Assembly: GCA_902363335.1 (NCBI GenBank)
Contig: CABIZV010000002.1
Coordinates: 613,944-677,943, forward strand
Source: Enterobacteriaceae bacterium
GTDB taxonomy: Bacteria > Pseudomonadota > Gammaproteobacteria > Enterobacterales > Enterobacteriaceae
Direction: 5' to 3'
Length of the DNA: 64,000 nt
The notes under the pieces are model-generated. The model was not told the DNA's origin. It saw nothing but the letters and a program-made list of their open reading frames with translations, and did no database searches. Both the position numbers and the translations under genes were made by a program. Below, one piece after another: positions 25,327 through 34,411 of this stretch (positions are counted from its first letter, which is position 1; the number at the start of each line of letters is the position of its first letter).

Positions 25327-26168
25327 ATAATTTACCGGTCGTGCGCTCGCCGTGGCGCATTCTGATTCTGGTGATTGGGTTTACCTTCCTGTATGCCCCG
25401 ATGCTCATGCTGGTGATTTACTCGTTTAACAGTTCGAAGCTGGTGACCGTCTGGGCGGGCTGGTCCACGCGCTGGTACGGCGAGCTGTTCCGTGATGACG
25501 CGATGATGAGCGCGGTCGGGCTCAGCCTGACCATTGCCGCTGCGGCCGCCACTATGGCAGCCGTGCTCGGCACGATGGCGGCGATGGTGATGGTGCGTTT
25601 CGGTCGTTTTCGCGGAGCAAACGGCTTTGCCTTTATGATTACCGCGCCATTAGTCATGCCGGATGTCATAACCGGACTGTCGCTGCTACTGCTGTTTGTG
25701 GCATTGGCGCACGCTATCGGCTGGCCGGCGGATCGTGGCATGCTCACCATCTGGCTTGCGCACGTGACGTTTTGTACCGCTTACGTAGCGGTGGTGATCT
25801 CCTCGCGTTTACGCGAACTTGACCGCTCGATAGAAGAGGCGGCGATGGATCTTGGCGCGACGCCGCTGAAGGTCTTTTTCATCATCACGCTGCCGATGAT
25901 TATGCCAGCGGTCATTTCCGGCTGGCTGTTGGCTTTCACCTTGTCGCTTGATGATCTGGTGATCGCCAGCTTCGTTTCTGGCCCCGGTGCCACCACCTTG
26001 CCAATGCTGGTCTTTTCCAGCGTGCGAATGGGGGTGAACCCGGAGATCAATGCCCTGGCTTCGCTTATCTTAGGCGTGGTCGGAATTGTCGGATTGATCG
26101 CCTGGTATCTGATGGCGCGCGCAGAAAAACAACGCGTGCGCGATATCCAACGTGCAAGACGCGAATAA
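25323..26168 (+). CDS. potI: Putrescine transporter permease PotI
   Basis: A 281-residue permease, length as in E. coli, starting at the ATG overlapping the potH stop. Six membrane segments and the EAA loop EAAMDLGATPLKVFFIITLP. It pairs with PotH and closes the operon. Confidence 0.97.
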   Translation: MNNLPVVRSPWRILILVIGFTFLYAPMLMLVIYSFNSSKLVTVWAGWSTRWYGELFRDDAMMSAVGLSLTIAAAAATMAAVLGTMAAMVMVRFGRFRGANGFAFMITAPLVMPDVITGLSLLLLFVALAHAIGWPADRGMLTIWLAHVTFCTAYVAVVISSRLRELDRSIEEAAMDLGATPLKVFFIITLPMIMPAVISGWLLAFTLSLDDLVIASFVSGPGATTLPMLVFSSVRMGVNPEINALASLILGVVGIVGLIAWYLMARAEKQRVRDIQRARRE

Positions 26169-26226
26169 TCCACTTAAAATCAATAAGGATGCAGTCGATG
26201 CCGCGAACGTTCGCGGCATCGTTTTC

Positions 26227-26715
26227 ATGGAAGGCAATACATTGGAACTGTTTACTCGAACCCCTCGGTCGCACGCCCGTCTGAATGTTCCTGCTTTAGT
26301 GCAGGTGGCTGCGCTCGCGATTATTTTAATTCGCTGCCTCGACCTGTTGATGATATTCAACTTACTCGGGCTTGCCGGTATTGCCGATTTTATCCATCGC
26401 AGCGTACAAACCTGGACGCTAACGCTGGTATTCTTAAGTTCTCTGGTGCTGGTTTTTGTTGAAATTGGCTGCGCATTCTCGCTGGTGAAAGGGCGCAACT
26501 GGGCGCGCTGGGTTTACCTGTTGACGCAGGTCATTGCCGCCAGCTACCTGTGGGCCGCATCGCTTGGCTACGGCTATCCCGAACTGTTTAGCATTGCCGG
26601 GGAGTCCAAACGGGAAATCTTCCGCTCGCTGGTGCTGCAAAAAATGCCGGATCTACTGGTCCTGCTCCTGCTTTTTATTCCTGCCTCCTCGCGTCGGTTT
26701 TTCCGCTTTCAATAA
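26227..26715 (+). CDS. ybjO: YbjO, inner-membrane protein DUF2593
   Basis: A 162-residue protein, same length as E. coli YbjO, from the ATG at 26227; the frame is open 75 bases further up into potI. It has four hydrophobic segments and conserved ARLNVPALVQVAALAIIL and ASLGYGYPELFSI. Function unknown. An inverted repeat CCGCGAACGTTCGCGG lies just upstream (26201-26216). Confidence 0.9.
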   Translation: MEGNTLELFTRTPRSHARLNVPALVQVAALAIILIRCLDLLMIFNLLGLAGIADFIHRSVQTWTLTLVFLSSLVLVFVEIGCAFSLVKGRNWARWVYLLTQVIAASYLWAASLGYGYPELFSIAGESKREIFRSLVLQKMPDLLVLLLLFIPASSRRFFRFQ

Positions 26716-26757
26716 CGGTGATACAATCCACGCCCCGATTTGTCTGAAGGTTTTTCT

Positions 26758-27885
26758 ATGCAGTGCGCACTTTTTAATGCCGACCGTTGCCGTTCATGCC
26801 AGTGGATTGAACAGACAATCCCACAGCAACTGGCGGCGAAAATGGCCGATCTCCAGACGTTGTTGGCGGATTTCCCCGTGGCCCAGTGGTGCGCGCCGGT
26901 AAGCGGCCCGGAACAAGGCTTTCGCAATAAAGCCAAAATGGTGGTCAGCGGCAGCGTAGAAAAACCGCTGCTGGGCATGCTGCATCGTGACGGAACGCCG
27001 GAGGATTTAACCGACTGCCCGCTCTACCCAGACACCTTTGCGCCGGTATTTGCCGCGCTTAAGCCTTTTATCGCCCGTGCCGGACTTACGCCGTATAACG
27101 TGGCGCGCAAGCGCGGCGAGCTGAAGTATCTGTTGCTGACCGAAAGCCAAAAAGAGGGCGGTATGATGCTGCGCTTTGTGCTGCGTTCGCAAAGCAAGCT
27201 AGAGCAACTGCGCGCGGCGCTGCCATGGCTACAGGCGCAATTGCCGCAATTAAAGGTGATCACCGCGAATATCCAGCCGGTACATATGGCGATTATGGAA
27301 GGTGAGCAGGAGATCTATTTCACCGACCAACAGGCGCTGGCGGAGACCTTTAACGGCGTGCCGCTGTGGATCCGCCCGCAGAGTTTCTTCCAGACTAACC
27401 CGACGGTTGCCAGCGCGCTGTACGCTACCGCCCGCGACTGGGTGAGGGCGCTGCCGGTCAACCACATGTGGGATCTGTTCTGCGGCGTGGGCGGCTTTGG
27501 TCTGCATTGCGCGACGCCGGAAATGACCCTTACCGGGATTGAAATTGCCCCGGAAGCCATTGCCTGTGCCAAACAGTCGGCGGCGGAATTAGGCCTTAAA
27601 AAACTGCACTTTCAGGCGCTCGATTCCACCCAGTTCGCGACCGCCCAGGGCGAAGTACCGCAGTTGGTGCTGGTGAACCCACCACGTCGCGGTATTGGCA
27701 AGGCGCTGTGTGATTATTTAAGTGAGATGGCGCCGGAGTTTATCGTCTATTCCAGCTGTAACGCGCAAAGCATGGCAAAGGATTTTTCTCACCTCACCGG
27801 GTATCAGGTGGCGAAAGTTCAGCTGTTCGATATGTTCCCGCATACGGCGCATTATGAAGTTCTGACGTTGCTCGTCCGGCGTTAG
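26758..27885 (+). CDS. rlmC: 23S rRNA (uracil-747-C5)-methyltransferase RlmC
   Basis: A 375-residue enzyme, same length as E. coli RlmC (RumB). Fe-S ligand cysteines 3, 11 and 14 (MQCALFN, CRSC) and a fourth in LTDCPLYP are visible. The SAM site appears as WDLFCGVGGFGLHCA; the proline motif NPPRRG and catalytic Cys in YSSCNAQ follow. It methylates U747 of 23S rRNA. Confidence 0.97.
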   Translation: MQCALFNADRCRSCQWIEQTIPQQLAAKMADLQTLLADFPVAQWCAPVSGPEQGFRNKAKMVVSGSVEKPLLGMLHRDGTPEDLTDCPLYPDTFAPVFAALKPFIARAGLTPYNVARKRGELKYLLLTESQKEGGMMLRFVLRSQSKLEQLRAALPWLQAQLPQLKVITANIQPVHMAIMEGEQEIYFTDQQALAETFNGVPLWIRPQSFFQTNPTVASALYATARDWVRALPVNHMWDLFCGVGGFGLHCATPEMTLTGIEIAPEAIACAKQSAAELGLKKLHFQALDSTQFATAQGEVPQLVLVNPPRRGIGKALCDYLSEMAPEFIVYSSCNAQSMAKDFSHLTGYQVAKVQLFDMFPHTAHYEVLTLLVRR

Positions 27886-27896
27886 ACCCTCAGTTA

Positions 27897-27998
27897 AACC
27901 CTCACCCCGGCCCTCTCCCTAAAAGGGATAGGGCGCACGCCGAGCTCCGGCCAGTCCCCTCGCCCCTTTGGGGAGAGGGTTAGGGTGAGGGGAACCCC
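27897..27998. repeat. Long inverted repeat of the CCCTCACCC...GGGTGAGGG type
   Basis: Outer arms CCCTCACCCCGGCCCTCTCC and the reverse GGAGAGGGTTAGGGTGAGGG enclose smaller GC hairpins. This family of intergenic palindromes is common in enteric and other gamma-proteobacterial genomes; a related short form lies at 42198-42225. It follows rlmC directly and could act as a terminator or mRNA stabiliser. Confidence 0.75.
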
Positions 27999-28091
27999 TG
28001 CACCTCTCTGCTCCGCCAAAGTTTAAATTAAATGTGATAACTCGACGCGCCCGACTGGGTTAAGCTTTTAAAAAAGAACGGGTGAAATGAC

Positions 28092-28814
28092 ATGAACAGC
28101 GCGAAGAAAATCTTACTGATTGAAGATGATATCGATATCGCCACTTTGCTGCGGCTTAATTTGCAAGATGAGGGCTATCAGATTGCGCATGAAGCCGATG
28201 GCGCACGGGCGCTGGAGCGGCTTGAAGCCGAGGTCTGGGATGCGGTGATTCTCGATTTAATGCTCCCGGGCGTCGATGGGCTCGAAATTTGCCGCCGTAT
28301 TCGTCTCATGACTCGCTACCTACCGGTGATTATTATCAGTGCCCGAACCAGCGAAAGCCACCGGGTGCTGGGGTTAGAAATGGGGGCTGACGACTATCTT
28401 GCCAAACCTTTCTCGGTGCTGGAGCTAATTGCTCGGGTGAAAGCGCTGTTCCGCCGCCAGGAGGCGATGGGGCAAACTTTGCGTCTGCAAAGCGGTTCCA
28501 TTGCCAGTCACGGCCTGAACATCGATCCGCTGACCCGCGAAGTGCGGCTGCATGGAAACGCTATTGAGCTGACGCCGCGTGAATTTGAACTGCTGTACTG
28601 GTTTGCCCGTCACCCGGGCGAAGTCTTTTCACGGCTGGCGCTGCTGGAAAACGTCTGGGGCTACCAGCATGAAGGGTATGAGCATACCGTCAACACTCAC
28701 ATCAACCGTCTGCGCATCAAAATAGAAAAAGATCCCGCCGAACCGGAGATCATTCTGACCGTGTGGGGGAAAGGGTATAAATTTGCCACTGAACACCAGG
28801 AGCCTGTGCCATGA
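28092..28814 (+). CDS. OmpR/PhoB-family response regulator
   Basis: A 240-residue regulator. The receiver domain (1-120) has the acidic pocket Glu11-Asp12-Asp13, phospho-acceptor Asp55 (VILDLMLPG), Ser83 and Lys105 (AKPF). The winged-helix domain (about 130-235) has ELTPREFELLYWF and the recognition segment HTVNTHINRLRIKIE. It overlaps the kinase gene by four bases, so the two form one operon. The pair is inserted between rlmC and artJ, which are adjacent in E. coli K-12. I recognise no K-12 ortholog and its targets are unknown. Confidence 0.93.
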   Translation: MNSAKKILLIEDDIDIATLLRLNLQDEGYQIAHEADGARALERLEAEVWDAVILDLMLPGVDGLEICRRIRLMTRYLPVIIISARTSESHRVLGLEMGADDYLAKPFSVLELIARVKALFRRQEAMGQTLRLQSGSIASHGLNIDPLTREVRLHGNAIELTPREFELLYWFARHPGEVFSRLALLENVWGYQHEGYEHTVNTHINRLRIKIEKDPAEPEIILTVWGKGYKFATEHQEPVP

Positions 28815-30283
28815 GCCGCCGCTTCAGTCTCAGCCAACAGCTCACGCTGGTCTTTAGCGCTATTTTGCTGCTGTGCGCCATCGCCGCCTGTAGCATTCAG
28901 CTCTACAACAGCAGTCAGTTCGGTAATGCCATGGTGCAGCGCCTGTCGGCTGGCCTGGCGCAGCAGATTGTTAACCGGGAACCGCTGCTGGATGAGCAGG
29001 GCGAAGTGAATCGTCAGACGCTTAAAATGCTTTTTGACCGCTTGATGACGCTCAATCCTAGCGTTGAGCTGTATCTCGTCTCGCAAGACGGCAATATCGT
29101 TGCCGACGCGGCACCGCCGGGCCATATAAAACGTAAGCAGATTAACGTTGAACCGTTAAAGGCCTTCCTCAACGGTGCGGCATGGCCGGTTTATGGCGAC
29201 GACCCGCGCAGCCTGGATAAGGAGAAAGTGTTCAGCGTGGCGCCGGTATTGCTGAACGGCAATCTGCATGGCTATCTCTATATCATCCTTGAAGGCGAAA
29301 ATTTGAATGCGCTGGCGGATAGCGCATGGCATAAGGCCCTGTGGAATACGCTGCTTTGGTCACTGCTACTTGTCGCCTTGTTTGCCCTGCTGGCAGGCGT
29401 TCTGGTCTGGTACTGGGTGGCCCGACCGGTAAGATTGCTCACCTCGCAGGTGGCGGGGCTCGATCAAGACAGTATCAGCGCCATTCGGCAACTGGCGCAG
29501 CAGCCGCTGGTTGCCGATAGCTCCAATGAAGTGACCATTCTGCGCAATACCTTTATTGAACTGGCGAGAAAAATAACCGGCCAGTGGGAGAAACTCTCCG
29601 ATAGCGATCGTCTGCGCCGCGAATTTATTGCCAATATTTCTCACGACCTGCGGACACCGCTGACCTCATTACTGGGCTATCTGGAAACGCTTTCGCTGAA
29701 GGCCGACACGCTCACGCCGGAAGATAATCGCCAGTATCTGTCAATTGCGCTGCGGCAAGGGCAGAAGGTGCGCCATCTTTCTCAGCAACTCTTTGAGCTG
29801 GCGAAGCTGGAACACGGCGGCATGAAGCCGCAGCGTGAACCGTTTGCCATTGGTGAGCTGATTCAGGATGTGGCGCAGAAGTTTGATCTGTCCATCGAGA
29901 CGCGGCAGTTAACGCTGAAGGTTGAGATCCCGCGCTCGCTGCCGCTGCTTAATGCCGATGTGTCGATGATTGAGCGAGTGGTGACTAACCTGCTGGACAA
30001 TGCGGTGCGTCATACCCCGCCCGGCGGCACGGTTACCCTGCGTGTCTGGCAGGAAAATGAACGGCTTCAGGTCGAGGTGGCTGATAGCGGGCCGGGCGTG
30101 GAAGAGGCGCTTCGTGAGCAGTTATTCCATCGTCCTTCAGCATTAAGTCGGCAGAGCGTAAGAGAGAATCGTGGTGGGCTGGGGCTGCTTATCGTCCGGC
30201 GGATGCTGGAACTGCACGGGGGCAATATTCGTTTGGTTGATGCCGAATTGGGCGCATGTTTTCGCTTTTTTGTCCCGCTATAA
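28811..30283 (+). CDS. Membrane sensor histidine kinase
   Basis: A 490-residue kinase. Membrane helices near 12-32 and 177-203 bracket a periplasmic domain of about 145 residues; a HAMP region follows (about 204-258). The phosphorylated His is His278 in ANISHDLRTPLTSLLGYLE. The ATPase part shows the N box NLLDNAVRHTPPGG, G1 ADSGPGVEE and G2 RGGLGLLIVRRML. All catalytic motifs are intact. The signal is unknown; the periplasmic domain has no motif I recognise. Placement next to arginine transport genes may be coincidental. Confidence 0.93.
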   Translation: MSRRFSLSQQLTLVFSAILLLCAIAACSIQLYNSSQFGNAMVQRLSAGLAQQIVNREPLLDEQGEVNRQTLKMLFDRLMTLNPSVELYLVSQDGNIVADAAPPGHIKRKQINVEPLKAFLNGAAWPVYGDDPRSLDKEKVFSVAPVLLNGNLHGYLYIILEGENLNALADSAWHKALWNTLLWSLLLVALFALLAGVLVWYWVARPVRLLTSQVAGLDQDSISAIRQLAQQPLVADSSNEVTILRNTFIELARKITGQWEKLSDSDRLRREFIANISHDLRTPLTSLLGYLETLSLKADTLTPEDNRQYLSIALRQGQKVRHLSQQLFELAKLEHGGMKPQREPFAIGELIQDVAQKFDLSIETRQLTLKVEIPRSLPLLNADVSMIERVVTNLLDNAVRHTPPGGTVTLRVWQENERLQVEVADSGPGVEEALREQLFHRPSALSRQSVRENRGGLGLLIVRRMLELHGGNIRLVDAELGACFRFFVPL

Positions 30284-30290
30284 AAGCAAA

Positions 30291-30318
30291 TCCCCGGTAA
30301 GTTAGCGCTTACCGGGGA
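30291..30318. terminator. Bidirectional terminator between the kinase gene and artJ
   Basis: An 11-bp perfect stem (TCCCCGGTAAG with CTTACCGGGGA) and loop TTAGCG lie between convergent genes. A T-rich stretch follows on the plus strand and TTTGCTTTTA on the minus strand. Confidence 0.8.
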
Positions 30319-30326
30319 GTCGTTAT

Positions 30327-31058
30327 TTATTCAGCAAACCATTTGTCATTGATTTTCTGATAGGTGCCGTCCGCTTTAATCGCTTTCAGCGCGCCGTTAA
30401 GCTTTTCCAGCAGCGCTTTGTTGTCCGGGCGCACCGCAATCCCCAGACCAATGCCGAAGTACTGTGGATCGGTCACTTTTTCGGTGGCGGCACCCAGCTG
30501 TGGGTTGGTTTTCAGCCACTCGTTGACTACCGCGGTATCGCCAAACACCCCGTCGATACGGCCATTTTTCAGATCGATAATCGCATTCTGGTAGCTATCG
30601 TAGGCCACGGTTTTGACTTCCGGGTGCTTATCCATCAGGTATTTCTGGTGGGTGGTGCCGTTTTCCATACCGATACGCTTGCCTTTCAAGTCAGCAAAGG
30701 TTTTGTAGGTATCTTTTTTAGCGATAACCAGCGCGGAGTTCGCGTAGTAGGCGTCGGTAAAGGCAACCTGCTTGCTCCGCTCTGGAGTGATATCCATCCC
30801 GGAAATTACTGCGTCATATTTTTTAAATTTCAGCGCTGGGATCAGGCTATCAAACGCGTGGTTGGTGAAGGTACATTCAGCCTGCATCTGCTTACACAAC
30901 GCGTTGGCGAGATCGATATCAAAGCCAGCAATCTGGTTGTTTGCATCCATTGATTCAAATGGCGGGTAGGTCGCGGAAACGCCAAAGCTGATTTTATCTG
31001 CGGCGTGAGCGCCTGCGGCAACGGTGGCGAGTAAGGCGGCCAATACTAATTTTTTCAT
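30327..31058 (-). CDS. artJ: Arginine-binding periplasmic protein ArtJ
   Basis: A 243-residue binding protein with signal peptide cut after AHA (about 19). Ligand-site segments ATYPPFESMD, AVISGMDITPERSKQ and NGTTHQKYL fit ArtJ. It is specific for L-arginine and feeds ArtQMP. It is separate from the artPIQM unit, with its own terminator-promoter gap and an ArgR-type box. Confidence 0.95.
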   Translation of the reverse strand: MKKLVLAALLATVAAGAHAADKISFGVSATYPPFESMDANNQIAGFDIDLANALCKQMQAECTFTNHAFDSLIPALKFKKYDAVISGMDITPERSKQVAFTDAYYANSALVIAKKDTYKTFADLKGKRIGMENGTTHQKYLMDKHPEVKTVAYDSYQNAIIDLKNGRIDGVFGDTAVVNEWLKTNPQLGAATEKVTDPQYFGIGLGIAVRPDNKALLEKLNGALKAIKADGTYQKINDKWFAE

Positions 31059-31126
31059 GGATGTGCTCCTGTCTGTCTGGCTTAAGGTTGCTGCCCTGCG
31101 TGTGGCATAAATCTACAATGCCACTA

Positions 31127-31144
31127 AGTGAATTTATATGCAAT
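31127..31144 (-). promoter_or_regulatory. ArgR box upstream of artJ
   Basis: AGTGAATTTATATGCAAT matches the 18-bp ARG box (TGAAT, four A/T, ATTCA) with one central-arm change. It lies 69 bases above the artJ start. A weaker second box may follow 3 bases further on, as usual for ArgR hexamers. artJ is ArgR-repressed in E. coli. Confidence 0.72.
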
Positions 31145-31173
31145 ATAGTTGATTAGTTATTTTTGTTTTTTGC

Positions 31174-31210
31174 AAAAAAAACGGATAAGCCAGTGACTTA
31201 TCCGTTTTTA
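31174..31210 (-). terminator. Terminator of the artPIQM operon
   Basis: AACGGATAAG pairs with CTTATCCGTT across a CCAGTGA loop, with A and T runs on both sides. It lies 24 bases after artM and separates it from artJ. Confidence 0.88.
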
Positions 31211-31233
31211 TAATTGCTACTTATGCAATGAAT

Positions 31234-31902
31234 TTAGTTGCGACGCTCAAAGGCCAGCGCTTTACGCTCAATTAAACGCATCATCAGCGTCAACAGACCG
31301 TTAACCACCAGATAGACCAGCCCGGCGGCACCAAAGACCATCACATCGTAGGTGCGCCCGTACAGCAGTTGCCCGTGACCCATCACTTCCATCAGCGTGA
31401 TCGTGTAGGCAAGCGACGTACTCTTAAACACCAGCACCACTTCGTTAGAGTAAGAGGAGAGCGCGCGCTTAAGCGCGTACGGCAGCAAAATTGCCAGCGT
31501 GTCTTTCTTACTCATGCCAAGCGAACTGCACGACTGCCATTGACCTTCCGGGATAGCGCGAATGGCCCCGAAGAACAGCTGCGTGGTATACGCGGCACTG
31601 TTGAGCGATAGCGCAATCAGCGCGCACAGCCATGGCTCAGACAGCAGGTGCCACACCACCGGGTAGTTTTGCAGCGACGGGAACTGGCCCGGGCCGTAGT
31701 AGATCAAAAAGATCTGCACCAGCAGCGGGGTGCCGGTAAACAAGGTGATGTAGGCGCGAACGATCCACACCAGCACCGGCGTTTTCAGCGTCAGAATAAT
31801 GGTGAAAATCAACGCCAGCACCAGCGCCACCACGATGGAGGCAACGGTCAGCGTCAGGCTGGTATGCAGCCCTTTCATCAATTCCGGTAAATACTCGAGC
31901 AT
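31234..31902 (-). CDS. artM: Arginine transporter permease ArtM
   Basis: A 222-residue permease, same length as E. coli ArtM, with about five membrane segments and the ABC contact loop near GMSKKDTLAILLPYALKRAL. It pairs with ArtQ. Its ATG overlaps the artQ stop. Confidence 0.96.
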   Translation of the reverse strand: MLEYLPELMKGLHTSLTLTVASIVVALVLALIFTIILTLKTPVLVWIVRAYITLFTGTPLLVQIFLIYYGPGQFPSLQNYPVVWHLLSEPWLCALIALSLNSAAYTTQLFFGAIRAIPEGQWQSCSSLGMSKKDTLAILLPYALKRALSSYSNEVVLVFKSTSLAYTITLMEVMGHGQLLYGRTYDVMVFGAAGLVYLVVNGLLTLMMRLIERKALAFERRN

Positions 31903-32618
31903 CAGCCTGGTCTCCGTTCGAAGCGAGTGGTATGCAGGTCAATGCGTTTGAGAATGTACTGACTCAGCAGGGTAATCACCAGGTAAATGGCCGCCGCAAC
32001 GATATACCAGGTAAACGGCTCCTGGGTACGCGTCGCAATGCTTTTGGTTTGCAGCATCAGGTCGTTCACGCTTATCAGCGACACCAGCGCGGTATCTTTT
32101 AGCAGTACCAGCCACTGGTTGCCCAGGCCCGGGAGCGCGTGACGCCACATCTGTGGCATCACCAGGCGGAAGAAGATAGCGCTTTTCGACATCCCCAATG
32201 CCTGGCCAGATTCCCATTGGCCGGTAGGCACCGCCTTCAGCGCGCCGCGCAGCGTTTGTGAAGCATACGCCGCGTACAGCAAGGAGAGCGCAATCACACC
32301 GCACAGGAACGGGCTGACATCGAAGTTTTCGATCTGCATCTGCACCGGGATCTGGGCAAACCCGAGGTTAAGGGTAAAACCGTCGGAGAGCGTCAGCAGT
32401 AGCTGGGAGGAGCCGAAATAGATAAACAGCACCACCAGGATTTCCGGCAGACCGCGCAACACGGTCACCAGCGCGGAGCCAATCCAGGCAATAGGCCGCC
32501 ACTTCACTGACTCCCACACCGCAAACAGCATTGCGAGCGCCAGCCCGATTAATAGTGCACAAACGGCAAGGCCGACGGTCATGCCGGCGGCGCTTGCTAA
32601 AGGAAGCATTTCATTCAT
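31902..32618 (-). CDS. artQ: Arginine transporter permease ArtQ
   Basis: A 238-residue permease from the second of two adjacent ATG codons, matching the E. coli length. The contact loop is GMSKSAIFFRLVMPQMWRHA. It forms the channel with ArtM. Confidence 0.96.
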   Translation of the reverse strand: MNEMLPLASAAGMTVGLAVCALLIGLALAMLFAVWESVKWRPIAWIGSALVTVLRGLPEILVVLFIYFGSSQLLLTLSDGFTLNLGFAQIPVQMQIENFDVSPFLCGVIALSLLYAAYASQTLRGALKAVPTGQWESGQALGMSKSAIFFRLVMPQMWRHALPGLGNQWLVLLKDTALVSLISVNDLMLQTKSIATRTQEPFTWYIVAAAIYLVITLLSQYILKRIDLHTTRFERRPG

Positions 32619-32624
32619 CAAGTT

Positions 32625-33356
32625 TTACTTCTGGAACCATTTAGCGTAGATGGTCTGGTAGGTGCCATCTTTCTTCACTTTTTCCAGCGCAGCGTTAAAT
32701 TTCTGCTGCAACTCGGTGTTGCCCTGACGCAGTGCAATACCGAGGCCGGTACCAAAGTAGTCTTTATCGGTCACTTTATCGCCAACGGCGGCCAGCTTGT
32801 CGTTGGCGGAGAGCCACTCGGTGACGACGGCGGTATCACCAAATACGCCATCAATACGACCGTTTTGCAGATCCAGCTTGGCGTTCTGGTAGCTGTCATA
32901 AGGAACGGTGGTGATTTCCGGGTGTTTATCCATGATGAACTTCTGGTGCGTGGTGCCGTTCTGCACGCCGACTTTTTTGCCTTTAAGCTGGTCAACGGTG
33001 GTGAATTTGCCTTTCACACCCACAAACAGCGCAGAATTGTCATAGTACGGGGTGGTGAACAGAACCTGCTTTTCACGCTCCGGCGTGATGTCCATACCGG
33101 CCATCACCGCATCAACGCGACGGAATTTCAGGCTTGGGATCAGGCTGTCAAAAGACTGGTTGCTGAACGTACAGGTAGCATCAATCTCTTTACACAGCGC
33201 GTTCGCCAAATCTACGTCAAAGCCGACAATCTTGTTGTTAGCATCGATAGACTCGAACGGAGGGTAAGAGGCTTCCGTGGCGAAACGAATGGTTTGAGCG
33301 GCCCCAGCGGTCAGGCTGAAGCTGGCAAGCAGCGCGGCTATCACTAATTTTTTCAT
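32625..33356 (-). CDS. artI: Arginine transport binding protein ArtI
   Basis: A 243-residue binding protein starting at MKKLVIAALLASF (an ATG two codons earlier is possible). Signal cut after AGAA near residue 19. Paralog of ArtJ with ATEASYPPFESID and AVMAGMDITPEREKQ. E. coli ArtI is in the same operon; its ligand is less certain than that of ArtJ. Confidence 0.95.
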   Translation of the reverse strand: MKKLVIAALLASFSLTAGAAQTIRFATEASYPPFESIDANNKIVGFDVDLANALCKEIDATCTFSNQSFDSLIPSLKFRRVDAVMAGMDITPEREKQVLFTTPYYDNSALFVGVKGKFTTVDQLKGKKVGVQNGTTHQKFIMDKHPEITTVPYDSYQNAKLDLQNGRIDGVFGDTAVVTEWLSANDKLAAVGDKVTDKDYFGTGLGIALRQGNTELQQKFNAALEKVKKDGTYQTIYAKWFQK

Positions 33357-33373
33357 CGTCATTGTCCTGAATC

Positions 33374-34102
33374 TCAGTGAGAAAGATAACTTCTGAATGC
33401 GTCTGTCTGTGGGCTGCTAAAGCAGCTTGCATCGCCTTGTTCGACGATATAACCATTTTCCATGTACACCACGCGGCTGGCCGTTTTACGCGCCACTTCC
33501 ACCTCGTGGGTGACAATTACCTGGGTAATGTTGGTTTCCGCCAGCTCATGAATAATGCTCACGATCTGGGCGGTGATTTCCGGGTCTAGCGCGGCGGTCG
33601 GTTCATCAAATAGCAGAACCTGTGGCTCCATCATCAGCGCACGGGCAATCGCCACGCGCTGCTGCTGGCCTCCTGAGAGGTGAAGCGGATAGCGGTCGCT
33701 ATAAGGCTTTAAACGTAAACGCTCCAGCAGTTTTTCCGCGCGCGCCATCGCTTGCGCTTTGCTCAGGCCTAGCACACGGCAGGGCGCTTCAATAAGGTTT
33801 TGCGCCACCGTTAGGTGAGGCCAGAGATTATACTGCTGAAAGACCATACCGACGTTTTGACGCAGTTCGCGAATCGCTTTGTCGGACGGGGTTTTAGCAA
33901 AATCGAAATGGTTACCCGCAATCGCCAGGGTGCCGGATTTCGGCATCTCTAACAGATTCAGCACGCGCAGCAGTGAGCTTTTACCCGCGCCGCTTGGGCC
34001 AAGCAGCACCAGCGTTTCACCCTCTGGGCATTGAAGCGTGATGTCGAACAGCGCCTGATGTGCGCCATAAAAGCAGTTAATGCCGTCTAATTTAATGCTC
34101 AT
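33374..34102 (-). CDS. artP: Arginine transporter ATPase ArtP
   Basis: A 242-residue ABC ATPase: Walker A GPSGAGKSS, signature LSGGQQQR, Walker B VLLFDEPTAALDPE, H-loop VTHEVEVA. First gene of artPIQM; drives arginine import. Confidence 0.97.
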   Translation of the reverse strand: MSIKLDGINCFYGAHQALFDITLQCPEGETLVLLGPSGAGKSSLLRVLNLLEMPKSGTLAIAGNHFDFAKTPSDKAIRELRQNVGMVFQQYNLWPHLTVAQNLIEAPCRVLGLSKAQAMARAEKLLERLRLKPYSDRYPLHLSGGQQQRVAIARALMMEPQVLLFDEPTAALDPEITAQIVSIIHELAETNITQVIVTHEVEVARKTASRVVYMENGYIVEQGDASCFSSPQTDAFRSYLSH

Positions 34103-34411
34103 TGATACCCGTCACGAATGTGTTGTCTTCGTCCTGGAAAGACCAGGTGCTAGCTCTGCTGCCGCATTCCGTCTCGCGCTGAAGGTCGCCATAATGGATT
34201 TATTATCAGCAATTGAGGCCGCAAATAGTACCTTTGACAGAATAGTTATGCAATATTTGTGCGTTAAAACTTAAATATAAACCAGCTTTTCTTTTAAAGT
34301 TAGCACAAAATAACGGGCGGGGTGGGCGAGGGGAACAAATGTCGGCATTCTTAAGAGAATGCCAGACATTTTGCCGGAATAATCGGTTAGACAGAATTTG
34401 TTAACACGATA
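34103..34411. other. artP promoter region and ybjP 3' region
   Basis: A gap of 309 bases with no gene. It contains the artP-side ArgR box (34237-34254) and an eight-base-pair hairpin GGCATTCT/AGAATGCC at 34344-34363 that may end ybjP transcription. Otherwise AT-rich promoter DNA. Confidence 0.65.
34237..34254 (-). promoter_or_regulatory. Putative ArgR box upstream of artP
   Basis: AGAATAGTTATGCAAT aligns with the artJ box in GAAT, TATGCAAT and spacing. It is 135 bases above the artP start. Control of artPIQM by ArgR is known in E. coli. Confidence 0.6.
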
